DNA from: DASWHX01 sp036397995
Lineage (GTDB): Bacteria; Bacteroidota; Bacteroidia; Cytophagales; Cyclobacteriaceae
DNA: 29,061 nt
Assembly: GCA_036397995.1 (NCBI GenBank)
Contig: DASWHX010000135.1
Span: 1 to 29,061 of the forward strand
Direction of reading: 5' to 3'
Below the pieces are notes generated by a model. That model had not been told where the DNA came from and did not search any database. It was given only the letters and a program-made list of their open reading frames with translations. The stretch's first letter is position 1. The number at the start of each line of letters is the position of its first letter. Positions 1-8,878 of this stretch are shown one piece after another. The position numbers and the translations under genes are program-made.

Positions 1-181
1 CAGGGGGTTTGAATACCATTTTAAGAACCACCCCTAGCCCCTCCTTAAATTAAGGAGGGGAAAGTACCCCCTGCCCAGAAAAATTGTCCCCCTTGTTTTA
101 AGGGGGACTACAGGGGGTAATTACCTTATATAGCAACCGCATTTCTATTTCACAACCACCCTTGCCTCCTAAAAAAGGAGG
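1..181. repeat. Cluster of intergenic palindromic repeats
   Basis: No gene is visible. Four GC-rich inverted repeats are packed here: arms 38-48/50-60 (CCCCTCCTTAA and its complement), 86-94/100-108 (GTCCCCCTT and its complement), an outer pair 65-73/111-119 (TACCCCCTG and its complement) that encloses the second, and 165-170/176-181 (CCTCCT and its complement). The CAGGGGGT at the very start suggests another copy continues to the left. Such C/G-tract palindromes recur between genes in many Bacteroidota genomes. That they are a dispersed family here is inference; the pairing itself is read directly. Confidence 0.7.
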
Positions 182-219
182 TGATTATACTTAGACAAGT
201 TTTTCATTGGAAGGATAAC

Positions 220-250
220 AAAAAAGGCTATCTGATAGATAGCCTTTTTT
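220..250 (-). terminator. Rho-independent terminator of the susCD operon
   Basis: A perfect 14-bp inverted repeat (220-233 and 237-250, AAAAAAGGCTATCT and its complement) with a 3-nt loop lies 27 bp beyond the susD stop. Read on the minus strand, the stem ends in six T residues. Because the stem is flanked by A and T tracts it could also work in the other direction. Confidence 0.85.
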
Positions 251-277
251 AAGACATGTTTCAATTAATCCAAATAC

Positions 278-1765
278 CTAATTATCCCACCAAACTCTGG
301 AAGTTCCTTTGTCCTCTGCCGGAGTTAATCGTGAAACTCCTTCATCGTATTTGGAACCATTCAAAGTGTTTTCTTCAATTGGGTATAAATACCTTCTTGG
401 TATTTGTCCATTGTTAAAATAATCTGTGGCCGGAACCAGATTAGGGATATCCGTTCTTCTCCATTCGGCCCATGCCTCAAATGCCTGACCGAACAAACTC
501 ACCCATTTTTCTTCAGCAATTACCTGGGCATTACCAATGTTGGCCGCGTCATTGAGTCTGGCAGCTAAATAGGCCGTTTCATCCAATGTCAGAGGGCTGC
601 CGGTATTCTCTGTTAAAGCTTCCAGCGTCCGATAAGACATGGTAATACCTGAAGTAAGCATATTTGTAACATTTTCTCCAGTCCAACCCATTTCTGCGGC
701 ATCCGCTCTATTTAAGAAAACATAGGAAGCTGTCATCAGAGGAAGTGGAGTAGTGTTGTTCCAATAATAAGTATTTGAAACTGAAGCAGCGCCGGCACCA
801 CTTCCATCTGCCTTACCATAAGGCACACCATCCCTGGTGGGATCGTCCGCAAACACATTAATACGTTCATCAAAAGTTGTATTTGAAGTCGGATTTAGAG
901 CCGTGGCATTTCCTTTCAATGCATCAGAAAATTCCCTGGTCATGAAGTAGTCCGGGGTCCTGTTGGCGTTCCAGGGATTCCTGAAACCAGGTGCATTCTG
1001 AAACTTGAACCATGCTTCATCAGCCAGAGTGCTAATGACACCATTGGGATCATTCAGGGCTGCGGCAAATTCGGTAGCGGCATATCCACCGGGGGTTGGA
1101 TATCGATTTGATAACTGAAGAGACATTTGCATGATTACGGAATTTGCAAGTTTCTTCCAGCTATTAACATCTCCGTAATAAATGATATCCCCTATCGGTC
1201 CTGTTTCCGTAGCATTCAGCATATCACGGGCGGTTTTTAGTTCTGTGATCAGCCCTTTGTAGATGTTTTCCTGCAAATCATAGGCCGGTGCTATATTGCC
1301 TGCTCCCAGTAATGCCTCAGAATACGGAACGTCACCGTAGGTATCGGTCACCCGCTTAAGAATGATCGCCTTCATTATGGTGGCTACGCCTACCTGATTG
1401 TTAACCGAGCCGCTAGCAAGCGTGGCTGGGGTTTGATTTTCCGGAACAGAAATGAAATCAATTACTGCTTGCAGATTCTGCAACGAACTTATGTAATAGG
1501 TAAACCAGGAACTTGGAGTCTCTGCGTATAGCATTTCATCCACGTAGGTTACCTGAGCCTGGTATTGAACGTACAAGGTTGGTTTCATTAATCCATCCCT
1601 TCCGGTAGTAGTAGCATACGCCATTATTGCATTTGATAATAACCCGGCAGTATAAGGTTCTGAAGCTCCGTTTTTATTTTCATTCAGATCTCCAAAATCC
1701 ACATTATCACATGCCAGGAAATTAAGTAGTAGAACAATTGTGAAAAAATATTTAATAGTTTTCAT
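278..1765 (-). CDS. SusD/RagB-family outer-membrane nutrient-binding lipoprotein
   Basis: This 495-residue protein is the surface lipoprotein partner of the SusC-type channel encoded just upstream. It would cap the barrel and bind the substrate, an oligosaccharide or peptide that cannot be named from sequence. It begins with a lipoprotein signal (MKTIKYFFTIVLLLNFLAC) whose lipid-accepting Cys19 is followed by several acidic residues (D20, D24, D27), as in Bacteroidota surface-exported lipoproteins. The body resembles the SusD-like-2 type: an NLNENKNG stretch near the N-terminus, then alpha-helical repeats, and a C-terminal WAEWRRTDIPNL / RRYLYPIEE region usual for the family. Length is normal. 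It starts 11 nt after the susC stop, so the two are co-transcribed, and a terminator follows. The -3 residue of the lipobox is Phe, slightly unusual. Confidence 0.93.
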   Translation of the reverse strand: MKTIKYFFTIVLLLNFLACDNVDFGDLNENKNGASEPYTAGLLSNAIMAYATTTGRDGLMKPTLYVQYQAQVTYVDEMLYAETPSSWFTYYISSLQNLQAVIDFISVPENQTPATLASGSVNNQVGVATIMKAIILKRVTDTYGDVPYSEALLGAGNIAPAYDLQENIYKGLITELKTARDMLNATETGPIGDIIYYGDVNSWKKLANSVIMQMSLQLSNRYPTPGGYAATEFAAALNDPNGVISTLADEAWFKFQNAPGFRNPWNANRTPDYFMTREFSDALKGNATALNPTSNTTFDERINVFADDPTRDGVPYGKADGSGAGAASVSNTYYWNNTTPLPLMTASYVFLNRADAAEMGWTGENVTNMLTSGITMSYRTLEALTENTGSPLTLDETAYLAARLNDAANIGNAQVIAEEKWVSLFGQAFEAWAEWRRTDIPNLVPATDYFNNGQIPRRYLYPIEENTLNGSKYDEGVSRLTPAEDKGTSRVWWDN

Positions 1766-1776
1766 GGCTTCTTAAT

Positions 1777-4700
1777 TTAGAAAGTAATTTGAAGATTTAT
1801 TCCATAACTCCGGGTTCCGGGTAACTGTCCATTTTCACCATAATTGGTGGAAAGGATTGATGGATCCCATCTATGAACATTGTCTTTAGCAACCGATAGC
1901 AATGCCACATTTCTTGCAACAAAGCCTAGAGAAGCAGCCTTTATAAATCCAGTGTTAATAAACTTTGAGACATCAAACATGATTCCCACTTCCCGTAATT
2001 TGATGTAGCTGGCATCATGAACAAAAGGTTCAGCAAGTCTGTTGCTATACCATTGAGTATAATAACTTAAACCATCTACATACATGTCCACCGGGTTTCC
2101 ATTGGCATCAACGCCGACAACGCGAACTCCACCACCATCTCCAACATCATCCCGGACATTCATACCCAGATCATTAAGTGCCGCGGTTTCTTCGGTAAGT
2201 CCTGAATAAGCACCCCATTGTTCAGATAAAGAAAAGAACTTTCCTCCTTTTTGGTAATCTATGGATGCAATAAGCTCGACTCCTTTATATGAAATTCTGT
2301 TGATGAATCCACCTGTGAAATCAGGTAGAATGGAACCAAAATATTGATCAGGAATAGTTTTATACAAACCGCTTGGTTGAATGATTGCATTTCCATTTGC
2401 ATCCCTCTCAATTGCGGTTCCTCTTAGCTGACCCCAGTTATTTCCGAGTTCATTAATGACTGAAATGAAACCAAATGTACCTGTTCCACCAACTCCGTTA
2501 ATTGCTTCCAAATCTCCTGGAAGAGATTCAACAGTAGTTTTATTTTTGGCGAAGTTGAATAAGATGTTCCAGGTTATTCCATTGCTCATTTCAATGACGT
2601 CAGCATCAAGACTAATCTCCACACCTGATCTTCTTGACTCACCTGCGTTGGTCAAATACGTGTTGTATCCTGAAGTCCTTGGGATGTTCACCGGAATTAT
2701 TTCATCCTTTCTGGTTTCATCATAATACGTAAAACTCAGCCCCATTCTGTTCTGGATAAAACGAGTATCAAAACCCACCTCAAAGGATGTGTTTAATGAT
2801 GGCTTGATATTCGGATCAACCAGCTGGGTAGGATTTGACATCAGAATGAAGCTGGTATTATTGCTTACAAATGGCTCGGCACCTATATTGTAAATCGGGC
2901 TTAAAGCCAGAGCATCTACATCTGAACCTACCTGGGCCCAGCTAGCTCTCAGTTTTCCAAAAGTTAGGGCATTAAAGCCGCCGAGGAGTTCAGAAAAAAT
3001 GAAACTTGTACCAATAGCAGGGTAGCCATAGCCATTCTTACTCTCGGTTAGGGCTGAGCTAAAATCCCTGCGATAACTGGCATCAATATAAATGATGCCG
3101 TTATATCCGGCAGATAAATTTCCATAAAAACTGTTTACTTGCTTCTTATATTCAAAGTAGCTAGGAACTACATTTAGACCGGCGTTTGAAAAAGTATAAA
3201 CATCAGGTATGATTAATCCCCCTGTTTTGGCTCCCACAGGCATTTGCGCACTAAGATTCCTGTAGCTATCTCTTCTAATATTGCCTCCAACAAGAACTGC
3301 CAAATCAAAGACATCAAATTTCTTGTTGTATCTTAAATCAGCATGGTAATTATTCTCAGAGACCGCTCTTCTATACTTGCCAAAGCTATTGCTCCAGGAG
3401 TTATATAATTCCGGAGCTGATGAGTTGGCCAGGAAAAATGGGAAATACCAGTCAAGTTTATACTCTGATGCATTTCGACCTGCACCAATTGATACTTCCA
3501 GATCCTCTATGATTTTATAAGCAACGTTAAAATTCCCCGCGAAGTTCTCATTAACCCGGGTTTGCTTATACTGTTCCATAAAAGTATAGGGATTGAACCA
3601 GAACGCAGCCTTCTTATAACCGCCTCCCAATGTATAATATTCAGGACCCCACCAGTTCCATGATGTCGAATAACCATCAAAGGTTTTCAAATCTTTCAGC
3701 TCTCTTAACTTGTCTGTTTCAAGTTGCCTGTTAAACCATGAATTAAACGAACCTGAAGTCTGATTGCCGTAACCATCACCAAAATCTCCCTTGGTTTTAG
3801 AACTTGAATACCTGATACCAGCTGAGATTTTTAGCTTATTTACAGGATCAAATTCAGTATTTACCAAAAGGAAATCTTTGTTATAATGGGTAAAAGGTGT
3901 AATTCCACTCTGTTCCACATTTGAATAAGACACCCTGGCCGCATAACCACTTCCTGATCCGCTTAATGAAATTGTGTTTTTCGCCGTGACCCCTGTCTCA
4001 TAGAAGTCCTTTACGTTATCTGGCTGCGCCTCATACTTTGCAGTTTGTCCATAATAAGGACTATCAGGCCACCACGCGTACCACGGTACATAATCTTGTC
4101 CATCAAATTTAGGACCCCAGCTTTCATCCGCATAATTATTATCATAGGTGATATAGCGTTTGCCGTCAAAGACACTCCATGCAGAAGGGAACGCACTAAA
4201 TGCGCCAGCCCCATAATCAAAGGTAGCCCAGGATGCCTCGCCTTCATAGCCGCCACCATACAAATTCTGGTATTTAGGCAGATAACCAATCTTGTCCCAG
4301 GTTGTGCTCATTTGGTAATCAACCAGCAGACCCTCAGCTTCGTGGCCTTTCTTGGTTGTAATCACGATCACTCCAAATTCCGCCCTCTGTCCATATAAAG
4401 CGGTTGCATTAGGACCCTTCAACACGTTGATGGATTCGATGTTGTTCATGTCAATGTCATTGGGATCAGGTGTTGGAACCCCATCCACAATAAACAAGGG
4501 GTCTTCATCCTTTGTTAATGAGATTGCACCCCTGACTCTGATCTTCCCAAATTGACCAAGTTTTGAACCTGCCTGGCCATTGAGCTGAACACCAGCAATC
4601 TTACCGGATAGTGCTCCCCTGATATCAATATCCTGGGTAATGTTCAAATTTTCCTGGGTGACTTGTTGAGATGCATAGGGAAGAGTTTTTGTTTCCCTGC

Positions 4701-5046
4701 TTACACCCAGTGCAGTAACAACAATTTCGGATAACTCTGTAACATCCGACTCCATTGTAACTTCAACAATGGATCGAGTACCAACTTCAACTTCCATATT
4801 AACATAACCCACGTAGCTGAATATCAGTACGGGGTTGTCTCCGGAAATTGTCATTCGGTAAGCGCCATCTACATCCGTAATTGTACCAGTCGAAGTACCT
4901 TTTAATAGGATGTTAACTCCTGGTAAGGAGCTTCCGTCTTCTCCGGAAGTCACCTTACCGCTGACTGTTCGTTCCTGACTAAATCCTTCATAAGACCACG
5001 AGATCCCATAAAGGATTGCCAGGAAGATTAGTAATCTTCTTTTCAT
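1777..5046 (-). CDS. SusC/RagA-family TonB-linked outer-membrane protein
   Basis: This 1089-residue TonB-dependent transporter should import the ligand captured by the SusD partner. In order: signal peptide (about 1-23), a carboxypeptidase-D-regulatory-like beta-sandwich domain (about 26-105, RTVSGKVTSGEDGSSLPGVN), the plug domain (about 115-232, with GVQLNGQAGSKLG, DPLFIVDGVP and ESINVLKGPNATALYG), then a long beta-barrel ending in ...INLQITF with a terminal Phe, as expected for BAM-dependent folding. Length is usual for SusC. The family signature LKGPNATALYG is intact, though the next residues read QRAEFGVIVITTKKG rather than the commoner ...GANGVIIITTKKG. It is first in a two-gene operon with susD. 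No sigma/anti-sigma pair or glycoside hydrolase is adjacent, so the substrate is unknown. Confidence 0.95.
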   Translation of the reverse strand: MKRRLLIFLAILYGISWSYEGFSQERTVSGKVTSGEDGSSLPGVNILLKGTSTGTITDVDGAYRMTISGDNPVLIFSYVGYVNMEVEVGTRSIVEVTMESDVTELSEIVVTALGVSRETKTLPYASQQVTQENLNITQDIDIRGALSGKIAGVQLNGQAGSKLGQFGKIRVRGAISLTKDEDPLFIVDGVPTPDPNDIDMNNIESINVLKGPNATALYGQRAEFGVIVITTKKGHEAEGLLVDYQMSTTWDKIGYLPKYQNLYGGGYEGEASWATFDYGAGAFSAFPSAWSVFDGKRYITYDNNYADESWGPKFDGQDYVPWYAWWPDSPYYGQTAKYEAQPDNVKDFYETGVTAKNTISLSGSGSGYAARVSYSNVEQSGITPFTHYNKDFLLVNTEFDPVNKLKISAGIRYSSSKTKGDFGDGYGNQTSGSFNSWFNRQLETDKLRELKDLKTFDGYSTSWNWWGPEYYTLGGGYKKAAFWFNPYTFMEQYKQTRVNENFAGNFNVAYKIIEDLEVSIGAGRNASEYKLDWYFPFFLANSSAPELYNSWSNSFGKYRRAVSENNYHADLRYNKKFDVFDLAVLVGGNIRRDSYRNLSAQMPVGAKTGGLIIPDVYTFSNAGLNVVPSYFEYKKQVNSFYGNLSAGYNGIIYIDASYRRDFSSALTESKNGYGYPAIGTSFIFSELLGGFNALTFGKLRASWAQVGSDVDALALSPIYNIGAEPFVSNNTSFILMSNPTQLVDPNIKPSLNTSFEVGFDTRFIQNRMGLSFTYYDETRKDEIIPVNIPRTSGYNTYLTNAGESRRSGVEISLDADVIEMSNGITWNILFNFAKNKTTVESLPGDLEAINGVGGTGTFGFISVINELGNNWGQLRGTAIERDANGNAIIQPSGLYKTIPDQYFGSILPDFTGGFINRISYKGVELIASIDYQKGGKFFSLSEQWGAYSGLTEETAALNDLGMNVRDDVGDGGGVRVVGVDANGNPVDMYVDGLSYYTQWYSNRLAEPFVHDASYIKLREVGIMFDVSKFINTGFIKAASLGFVARNVALLSVAKDNVHRWDPSILSTNYGENGQLPGTRSYGINLQITF

Positions 5047-5097
5047 GATTTTTACTGGTTAGTTGTTTTATTAGGTTAACCTGCTTTAGGTTAAAAA

Positions 5098-5128
5098 TTA
5101 AGGTAGGGAATTACCATCCTAAAGTCAA
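5098..5128 (-). promoter_or_regulatory. Candidate susC promoter (TTG-N20-TACCTTAA)
   Basis: On the minus strand a TTG (5128-5126) is followed after exactly 20 nt by TACCTTAA (5105-5098), matching the Bacteroidota -33/-7 pattern TTG...TAnnTTTG at six of eight positions in the -7 box. The start codon is about 50 nt downstream. A 7-bp inverted repeat (5076-5082/5088-5094, TTAACCT and its complement) would lie in the leader. The same 20-nt spacing occurs at three other promoters in this window. Confidence 0.45.
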
Positions 5129-5135
5129 TGATAAA

Positions 5136-5152
5136 TACCCCATATTAGGGGA
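5136..5152. promoter_or_regulatory. CCCC-N6-GGGG palindrome upstream of the susC promoter
   Basis: TACCCCATATTAGGGGA is an imperfect palindrome with perfect CCCC/GGGG half sites six bases apart (5138-5141 and 5148-5151). It lies about 10 bp upstream of the candidate -33 box, so its centre would be near -54, a usual place for an activator. The binding protein is unknown. Confidence 0.4.
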
Positions 5153-5195
5153 TTTTATTATTGGAAAATTTGATTAGAGATTTGAGTATAAGGAT

Positions 5196-5213
5196 TACAT
5201 ATATATATATGTA
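5196..5213. repeat. 18-bp perfect palindrome TAC(AT)6GTA
   Basis: A perfect 18-bp alternating AT palindrome closed by TAC/GTA lies between susC and the MG2 pseudogene. It could be an operator or simply a cruciform-prone AT repeat. Nothing else supports a function. Confidence 0.4.
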
Positions 5214-5331
5214 GTTCTATCATGATTTAAACAATTGAATCCGAGTAAAATCATAATTTATCTTATTATTTCCATCAATATATTAAGGGTTAGCTTATGG
5301 CGATCCGGAAGCTGTATTCCCGTAGTAATAA

Positions 5332-5773
5332 ATGTTAAATTCATGTCAGCATATGTCCGGATTAACGGTTCCTTCAAAAATTATTGGGTTTGGCATAATC
5401 TTGATTGCGGGTTTCCTTGTCTCCTTTTTGAGTGATGATGTACCCCAATACCTGGTTAAGAAGCTGAATATATATACAGGAAATTTTCCCCAGGAAAAAC
5501 TTTATATACAAACAGATCGGGCTCAATATTTTGCAGGAGACGATATCTGGCTGAAGATTTATTTAAGTAATGCAGAAACTCAAAAGCCGGATACTTTGCA
5601 ATCTCTGCTCTACCTTGCCCTGGTGAATGACAATCAGGAGATAATTGCTAATCGCAGGGTAAAGATGTCGAAGGGAATTGGAGAATCTAATTTTGAAACT
5701 GATCCTTGTTGAAGGATTTACAGACCATGGATTCCCCGTAAGTGGTACTTATCACTATACCGTAAATAAATAA
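5332..5773 (+). pseudogene. Collapsed pseudogene of an MG2/TonB-plug-type surface protein
   Basis: The first frame (5332-5712, or from the ATG at 5353) encodes a membrane/signal segment (IIGFGIILIAGFLVSFL) followed by QEKLYIQTDRAQYFAGDDIW and SLLYLALVNDNQEI. This is the opening of the large (about 800-900 residue) Bacteroidota proteins with an alpha-2-macroglobulin MG2-like domain. After GESNFETDPC the frame stops. In the +1 frame, 5702-5773 reads ILVEGFTDHGFPVSGTYHYT and ends VNK-stop, which resembles the last strand of the same kind of protein. The simplest reading is one internal deletion that removed most of the gene and joined the two ends out of frame. Family membership of the N-terminal part is fairly sure; that of the C-terminal tail is an inference. 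Confidence 0.65.
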
Positions 5774-5874
5774 TTCTGAATTTTCTGTAACTTTTCGCAT
5801 TAAAAAGAGTTTATAACTACAAATAGGAAATATTAATTAAATTACTTCTACGTTTAGGAAAAATAAATGTTCTT

Positions 5875-6201
5875 ATGAAGAAAATACAGCTCGGTGAATT
5901 TGAAGAACTGGTATTACTTACCGCAGGACTTTTGCAGGAAGAAGCGTATGGAATAAGTATTTCCGATGAATTAAGGAAAAGAACCGGTAGAAACCCAAGT
6001 ATTGGAGCCTTACATACTGCTCTTAATCGTCTGGAAAACAAGGGATTTTTGAAATCAAAGCTTGAGGGAGCTACTGAAAACCGGCGTGGGAGGAGAAAAC
6101 GATTTTACCAGATAACCAGTAAAGGTGCGCAGGCTCTCAGGCACGTGTATGAACTTAGGACGGATATGATAAAACTAATTCCGAACCTGGCAAATAGATG
6201 A
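5875..6201 (+). CDS. PadR-family transcriptional regulator
   Basis: This 108-residue winged-helix protein is of the short PadR type. It carries the expected KIQLGEFEELVLLTAGLL opening, the recognition region YGISISDELRKRTGRNPSIGALHTALNRLENKGFL, and a wing (RRKRFYQITSKGAQAL). It very probably represses its own operon and responds to a hydrophobic or membrane-stressing ligand, as PadR proteins commonly do. Its stop codon overlaps the start of the permease gene (ATGA, 6198-6201), so the two are translationally coupled. This PadR-permease pairing is common in Cytophagales. No clear promoter or operator was recognised in the 100 bp upstream. Confidence 0.93.
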   Translation: MKKIQLGEFEELVLLTAGLLQEEAYGISISDELRKRTGRNPSIGALHTALNRLENKGFLKSKLEGATENRRGRRKRFYQITSKGAQALRHVYELRTDMIKLIPNLANR

Positions 6202-8837
6202 AGTCAAATCCTCCACGCCTGGCAGAAAAATTTTTCAGATGGTTTTGCCATCACAACCATCTTGAAGGACTGGAAGGCGATCTTTATGAAAACTTTGATC
6301 ATAGAGTAAAGGAAAACGGATTATTCAAAGCCCGGTTATTTTATCTTGTGGATATAATGACGCTAATCCGTTCTTCAGTTTCAAAACCATTACCCCGAAT
6401 TTCAACAAATAATATTATGGAAATATTTTTTAGCAATCTGAAAGTAGCTTTTCGGCAGGGAATTAAGCGTAAGGAATTTTCGCTGATCAATATCATTGGC
6501 TTAACGCTGGGAATAACCAGTATTCTATTTATTACTCTTTTCATCAAAGATGAAATTAGTTACGACAGCCACATCACCAATGCTGAAAACAAGTATCGTA
6601 TCTACAATATAAGGCGCGGAACAGATGGTATTGATAACTATCTGCCCATTGTACCTCCGGTTTTCGCCGCAGCTTTTCAGGAGAACTTTGAACAAATTGA
6701 AAAGATTGGAAGGATTATTAATGATTATGGTGGAACCATTTTTACAATTGGAGAAAATTCCTTTTCAGAAACCAAAGGATTTTTCAGTGAAATTGCCGCG
6801 CTCGAGATTCTGGATTTAAAAGTAATTCACGGAGATATTAACAATCTAAGCGAGAGATATTCGGTATTGCTTTCTCAAAAAACATTTGAAAAATTCTTTG
6901 GTAATGAAACCTTTGGACAACAAGTAGTACTAATTGGATCCCGGGAATTGAAAGTAGCCGGTGTTTTCGAAAACCTTCCTGTCCAATCTCACCTGGGTGT
7001 GGATTATATCTTTCCCTTTGATTACGCCGTATCCAGCGTTACTCCTCAAAGAATGAGCAGTTGGATTTGGCAGCAGTTTTTTACATATGTTCAATTAAGC
7101 CCCGGAACGAATGTTGAAGAGTTTACGAATCAGGTCAGGAATTTTGTAACCGAAAAAACCAGAGATATCGGGGAACAGAGATTTTATTACATCACGCATT
7201 TTCAAAATATCAGAAACATTCATCTCCATTCATCAAATTTTGAATGGGATATCGCTGTAATAGGAAACTATCAGTCCATTGTTTTTCTTGCTATAGCGGC
7301 GGGCATTATTCTGCTGATAGCAGTTCTAAATTTTATCAACTTAACTATCGCTCAGGCATTGAAACGTGCCAAGGAAGTGAGCGTGAGAAAATTCGTCGGA
7401 GCAAGCAAATCGCAACTTTTTGCTCAGTATTCAATGGAGTCCATTGTTTACGCCATCCTTGCCGGAATTATCAGTGTGGCACTTTTATCAATTCTTCTTC
7501 CATCCTTTAATGACTTCACCGGAAAAAACTTAACATACCCGGATATTTTTACTCCAAATAATATTAGTCTTTACCTGGCACTGCTTGTCATTATCGGGTT
7601 ATTGGCGGGAATTCAACCCGCTTTTCTACTAACAAGTTTTAAACCACTTGATGCCGTTAGAGGAATTACCAGAATTTCAATCGGAGCCAATGCAAAAATT
7701 CAAGTAAGACAGTGGTTGGTTGGAGCTCAGTATATTTTATCAATCGGGCTTATAATTTTATCGCTCATAATACAAGATCAATTTTCATTCCTGCAGAACA
7801 GCGATATGGGCTTTGATAAGGAAAACCTGGTAGTAATGCCACTAACGAATAGTCTAAGAAATGATTTGGAATCAACCCGGGCTGCTTTCACCGATTATTC
7901 CGGAATTACAAATCTAAGCTATTGCTATGGTGTTCCCGGAGGAATTGTTTCAGGTGATGGAGTAGTAATACCAAATAAAGGAGAAGGTGAACATGGCGCC
8001 AATGTTTTCATTGTAGATGAAGGTTATATTTCTACTATGAAAATGAGAATTATTGCCGGAAGGGATTTCTCTAAAGATGTAACAAGCGACAGGTCTGAGG
8101 GGTTTGTGGTAAATGAAACAGCGGTTAAAAACTTTGGATTGGAAAGTCCTGAAAAAGCGATTGGAGAGCCGCTTCACTGGAATATTTGGGGCGAGGATTC
8201 CATTAAACGGGGAGCGATAATTGGTGTTGTTGAAGACTTCAATTATAAAAGTCTGCACAATGAAATTTCCAATACTGTTTTGCATATTGGTCCACAGTAC
8301 TTTAGTTACATGGTTCTCAGATTATCACCCGGAGACTTATCTGCAACCTTAAGCAATATGGAAAAAGCTTACCGGAAGTTTGAACCGACGCGTCCCTTCG
8401 ATTATCAGTTCGTTGACCAGAGCTTCGATCAATTTTATAAATCAGAAGAAAAACTATCTCAGCTATTTAGTATTTTTACTAGCCTTGCCATAGTTACGGC
8501 AGCAATTGGGTTATTCGGACTTGTGAGCTTTAGCGTGGTGAATCGTGCCCGGGAAATCAGCATCAGAAAAGTTCTTGGTGCAGCAACTACCACCATCTTT
8601 ATCATGCTCGTTCAGCGTTATTTCATTATGATTGCACTGTGCCTGTTAATCGCGGTGCCCCTTTCCTGGTACATAGCCAGGGAATGGCTCACGAATTTTG
8701 CCTATCACACCAATATTGAGGCGCTTGTTTTTGTGGAAGTTGGCTTCATTATTTTCGTGTTAACGCTGGTTACTGTAGGGTATCATGCAATTAAAGGGGC
8801 GTCTGCAAATCCGTCAGAGAAACTGAGAACAGATTAA
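6198..8837 (+). CDS. FtsX/MacB-type ABC transporter permease with N-terminal prefix domain
   Basis: This 879-residue protein has two tandem MacB/FtsX units. Before the first membrane helix sits a cytoplasmic prefix of about 65 residues (RLAEKFFRWFCHHNHLEGLEGDLYE region), typical of Cytophagales permeases that travel with PadR. Predicted helices lie near 95-115, 360-385, 412-435, 455-477, 506-525, 755-780, 808-828 and 846-865, with two large periplasmic domains (about 116-355 and 527-750). The coupling-helix-like repeats AKEVSVRKFVGAS and AREISIRKVLGAA confirm the duplicated FtsX architecture. The start overlaps the PadR stop. No ATPase gene is adjacent, so a partner must come from elsewhere. 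The substrate is unknown; macrolide, lipoprotein or peptide transport are family options only. Confidence 0.93.
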   Translation: MKSNPPRLAEKFFRWFCHHNHLEGLEGDLYENFDHRVKENGLFKARLFYLVDIMTLIRSSVSKPLPRISTNNIMEIFFSNLKVAFRQGIKRKEFSLINIIGLTLGITSILFITLFIKDEISYDSHITNAENKYRIYNIRRGTDGIDNYLPIVPPVFAAAFQENFEQIEKIGRIINDYGGTIFTIGENSFSETKGFFSEIAALEILDLKVIHGDINNLSERYSVLLSQKTFEKFFGNETFGQQVVLIGSRELKVAGVFENLPVQSHLGVDYIFPFDYAVSSVTPQRMSSWIWQQFFTYVQLSPGTNVEEFTNQVRNFVTEKTRDIGEQRFYYITHFQNIRNIHLHSSNFEWDIAVIGNYQSIVFLAIAAGIILLIAVLNFINLTIAQALKRAKEVSVRKFVGASKSQLFAQYSMESIVYAILAGIISVALLSILLPSFNDFTGKNLTYPDIFTPNNISLYLALLVIIGLLAGIQPAFLLTSFKPLDAVRGITRISIGANAKIQVRQWLVGAQYILSIGLIILSLIIQDQFSFLQNSDMGFDKENLVVMPLTNSLRNDLESTRAAFTDYSGITNLSYCYGVPGGIVSGDGVVIPNKGEGEHGANVFIVDEGYISTMKMRIIAGRDFSKDVTSDRSEGFVVNETAVKNFGLESPEKAIGEPLHWNIWGEDSIKRGAIIGVVEDFNYKSLHNEISNTVLHIGPQYFSYMVLRLSPGDLSATLSNMEKAYRKFEPTRPFDYQFVDQSFDQFYKSEEKLSQLFSIFTSLAIVTAAIGLFGLVSFSVVNRAREISIRKVLGAATTTIFIMLVQRYFIMIALCLLIAVPLSWYIAREWLTNFAYHTNIEALVFVEVGFIIFVLTLVTVGYHAIKGASANPSEKLRTD

Positions 8838-8878
8838 TGAAAGTCCTGGAAATCCCTGATTCAGTAAATAAAATTCTC

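Noticed and set aside
1..181. CRISPR array
   Set aside because: The repeats are palindromes of differing sequence and spacing, with no constant direct repeat or spacers.
4045..4398. Plus-strand open frames inside susC (also 2456-2725 and 4352-4555)
   Set aside because: They are antisense shadows of a well-supported gene with no recognisable product.
5774..5874. ECF-type promoter (TGTAAC...) before the PadR gene
   Set aside because: TGTAACTTTTCGC is present, but no partner -10 element lies at the right distance.
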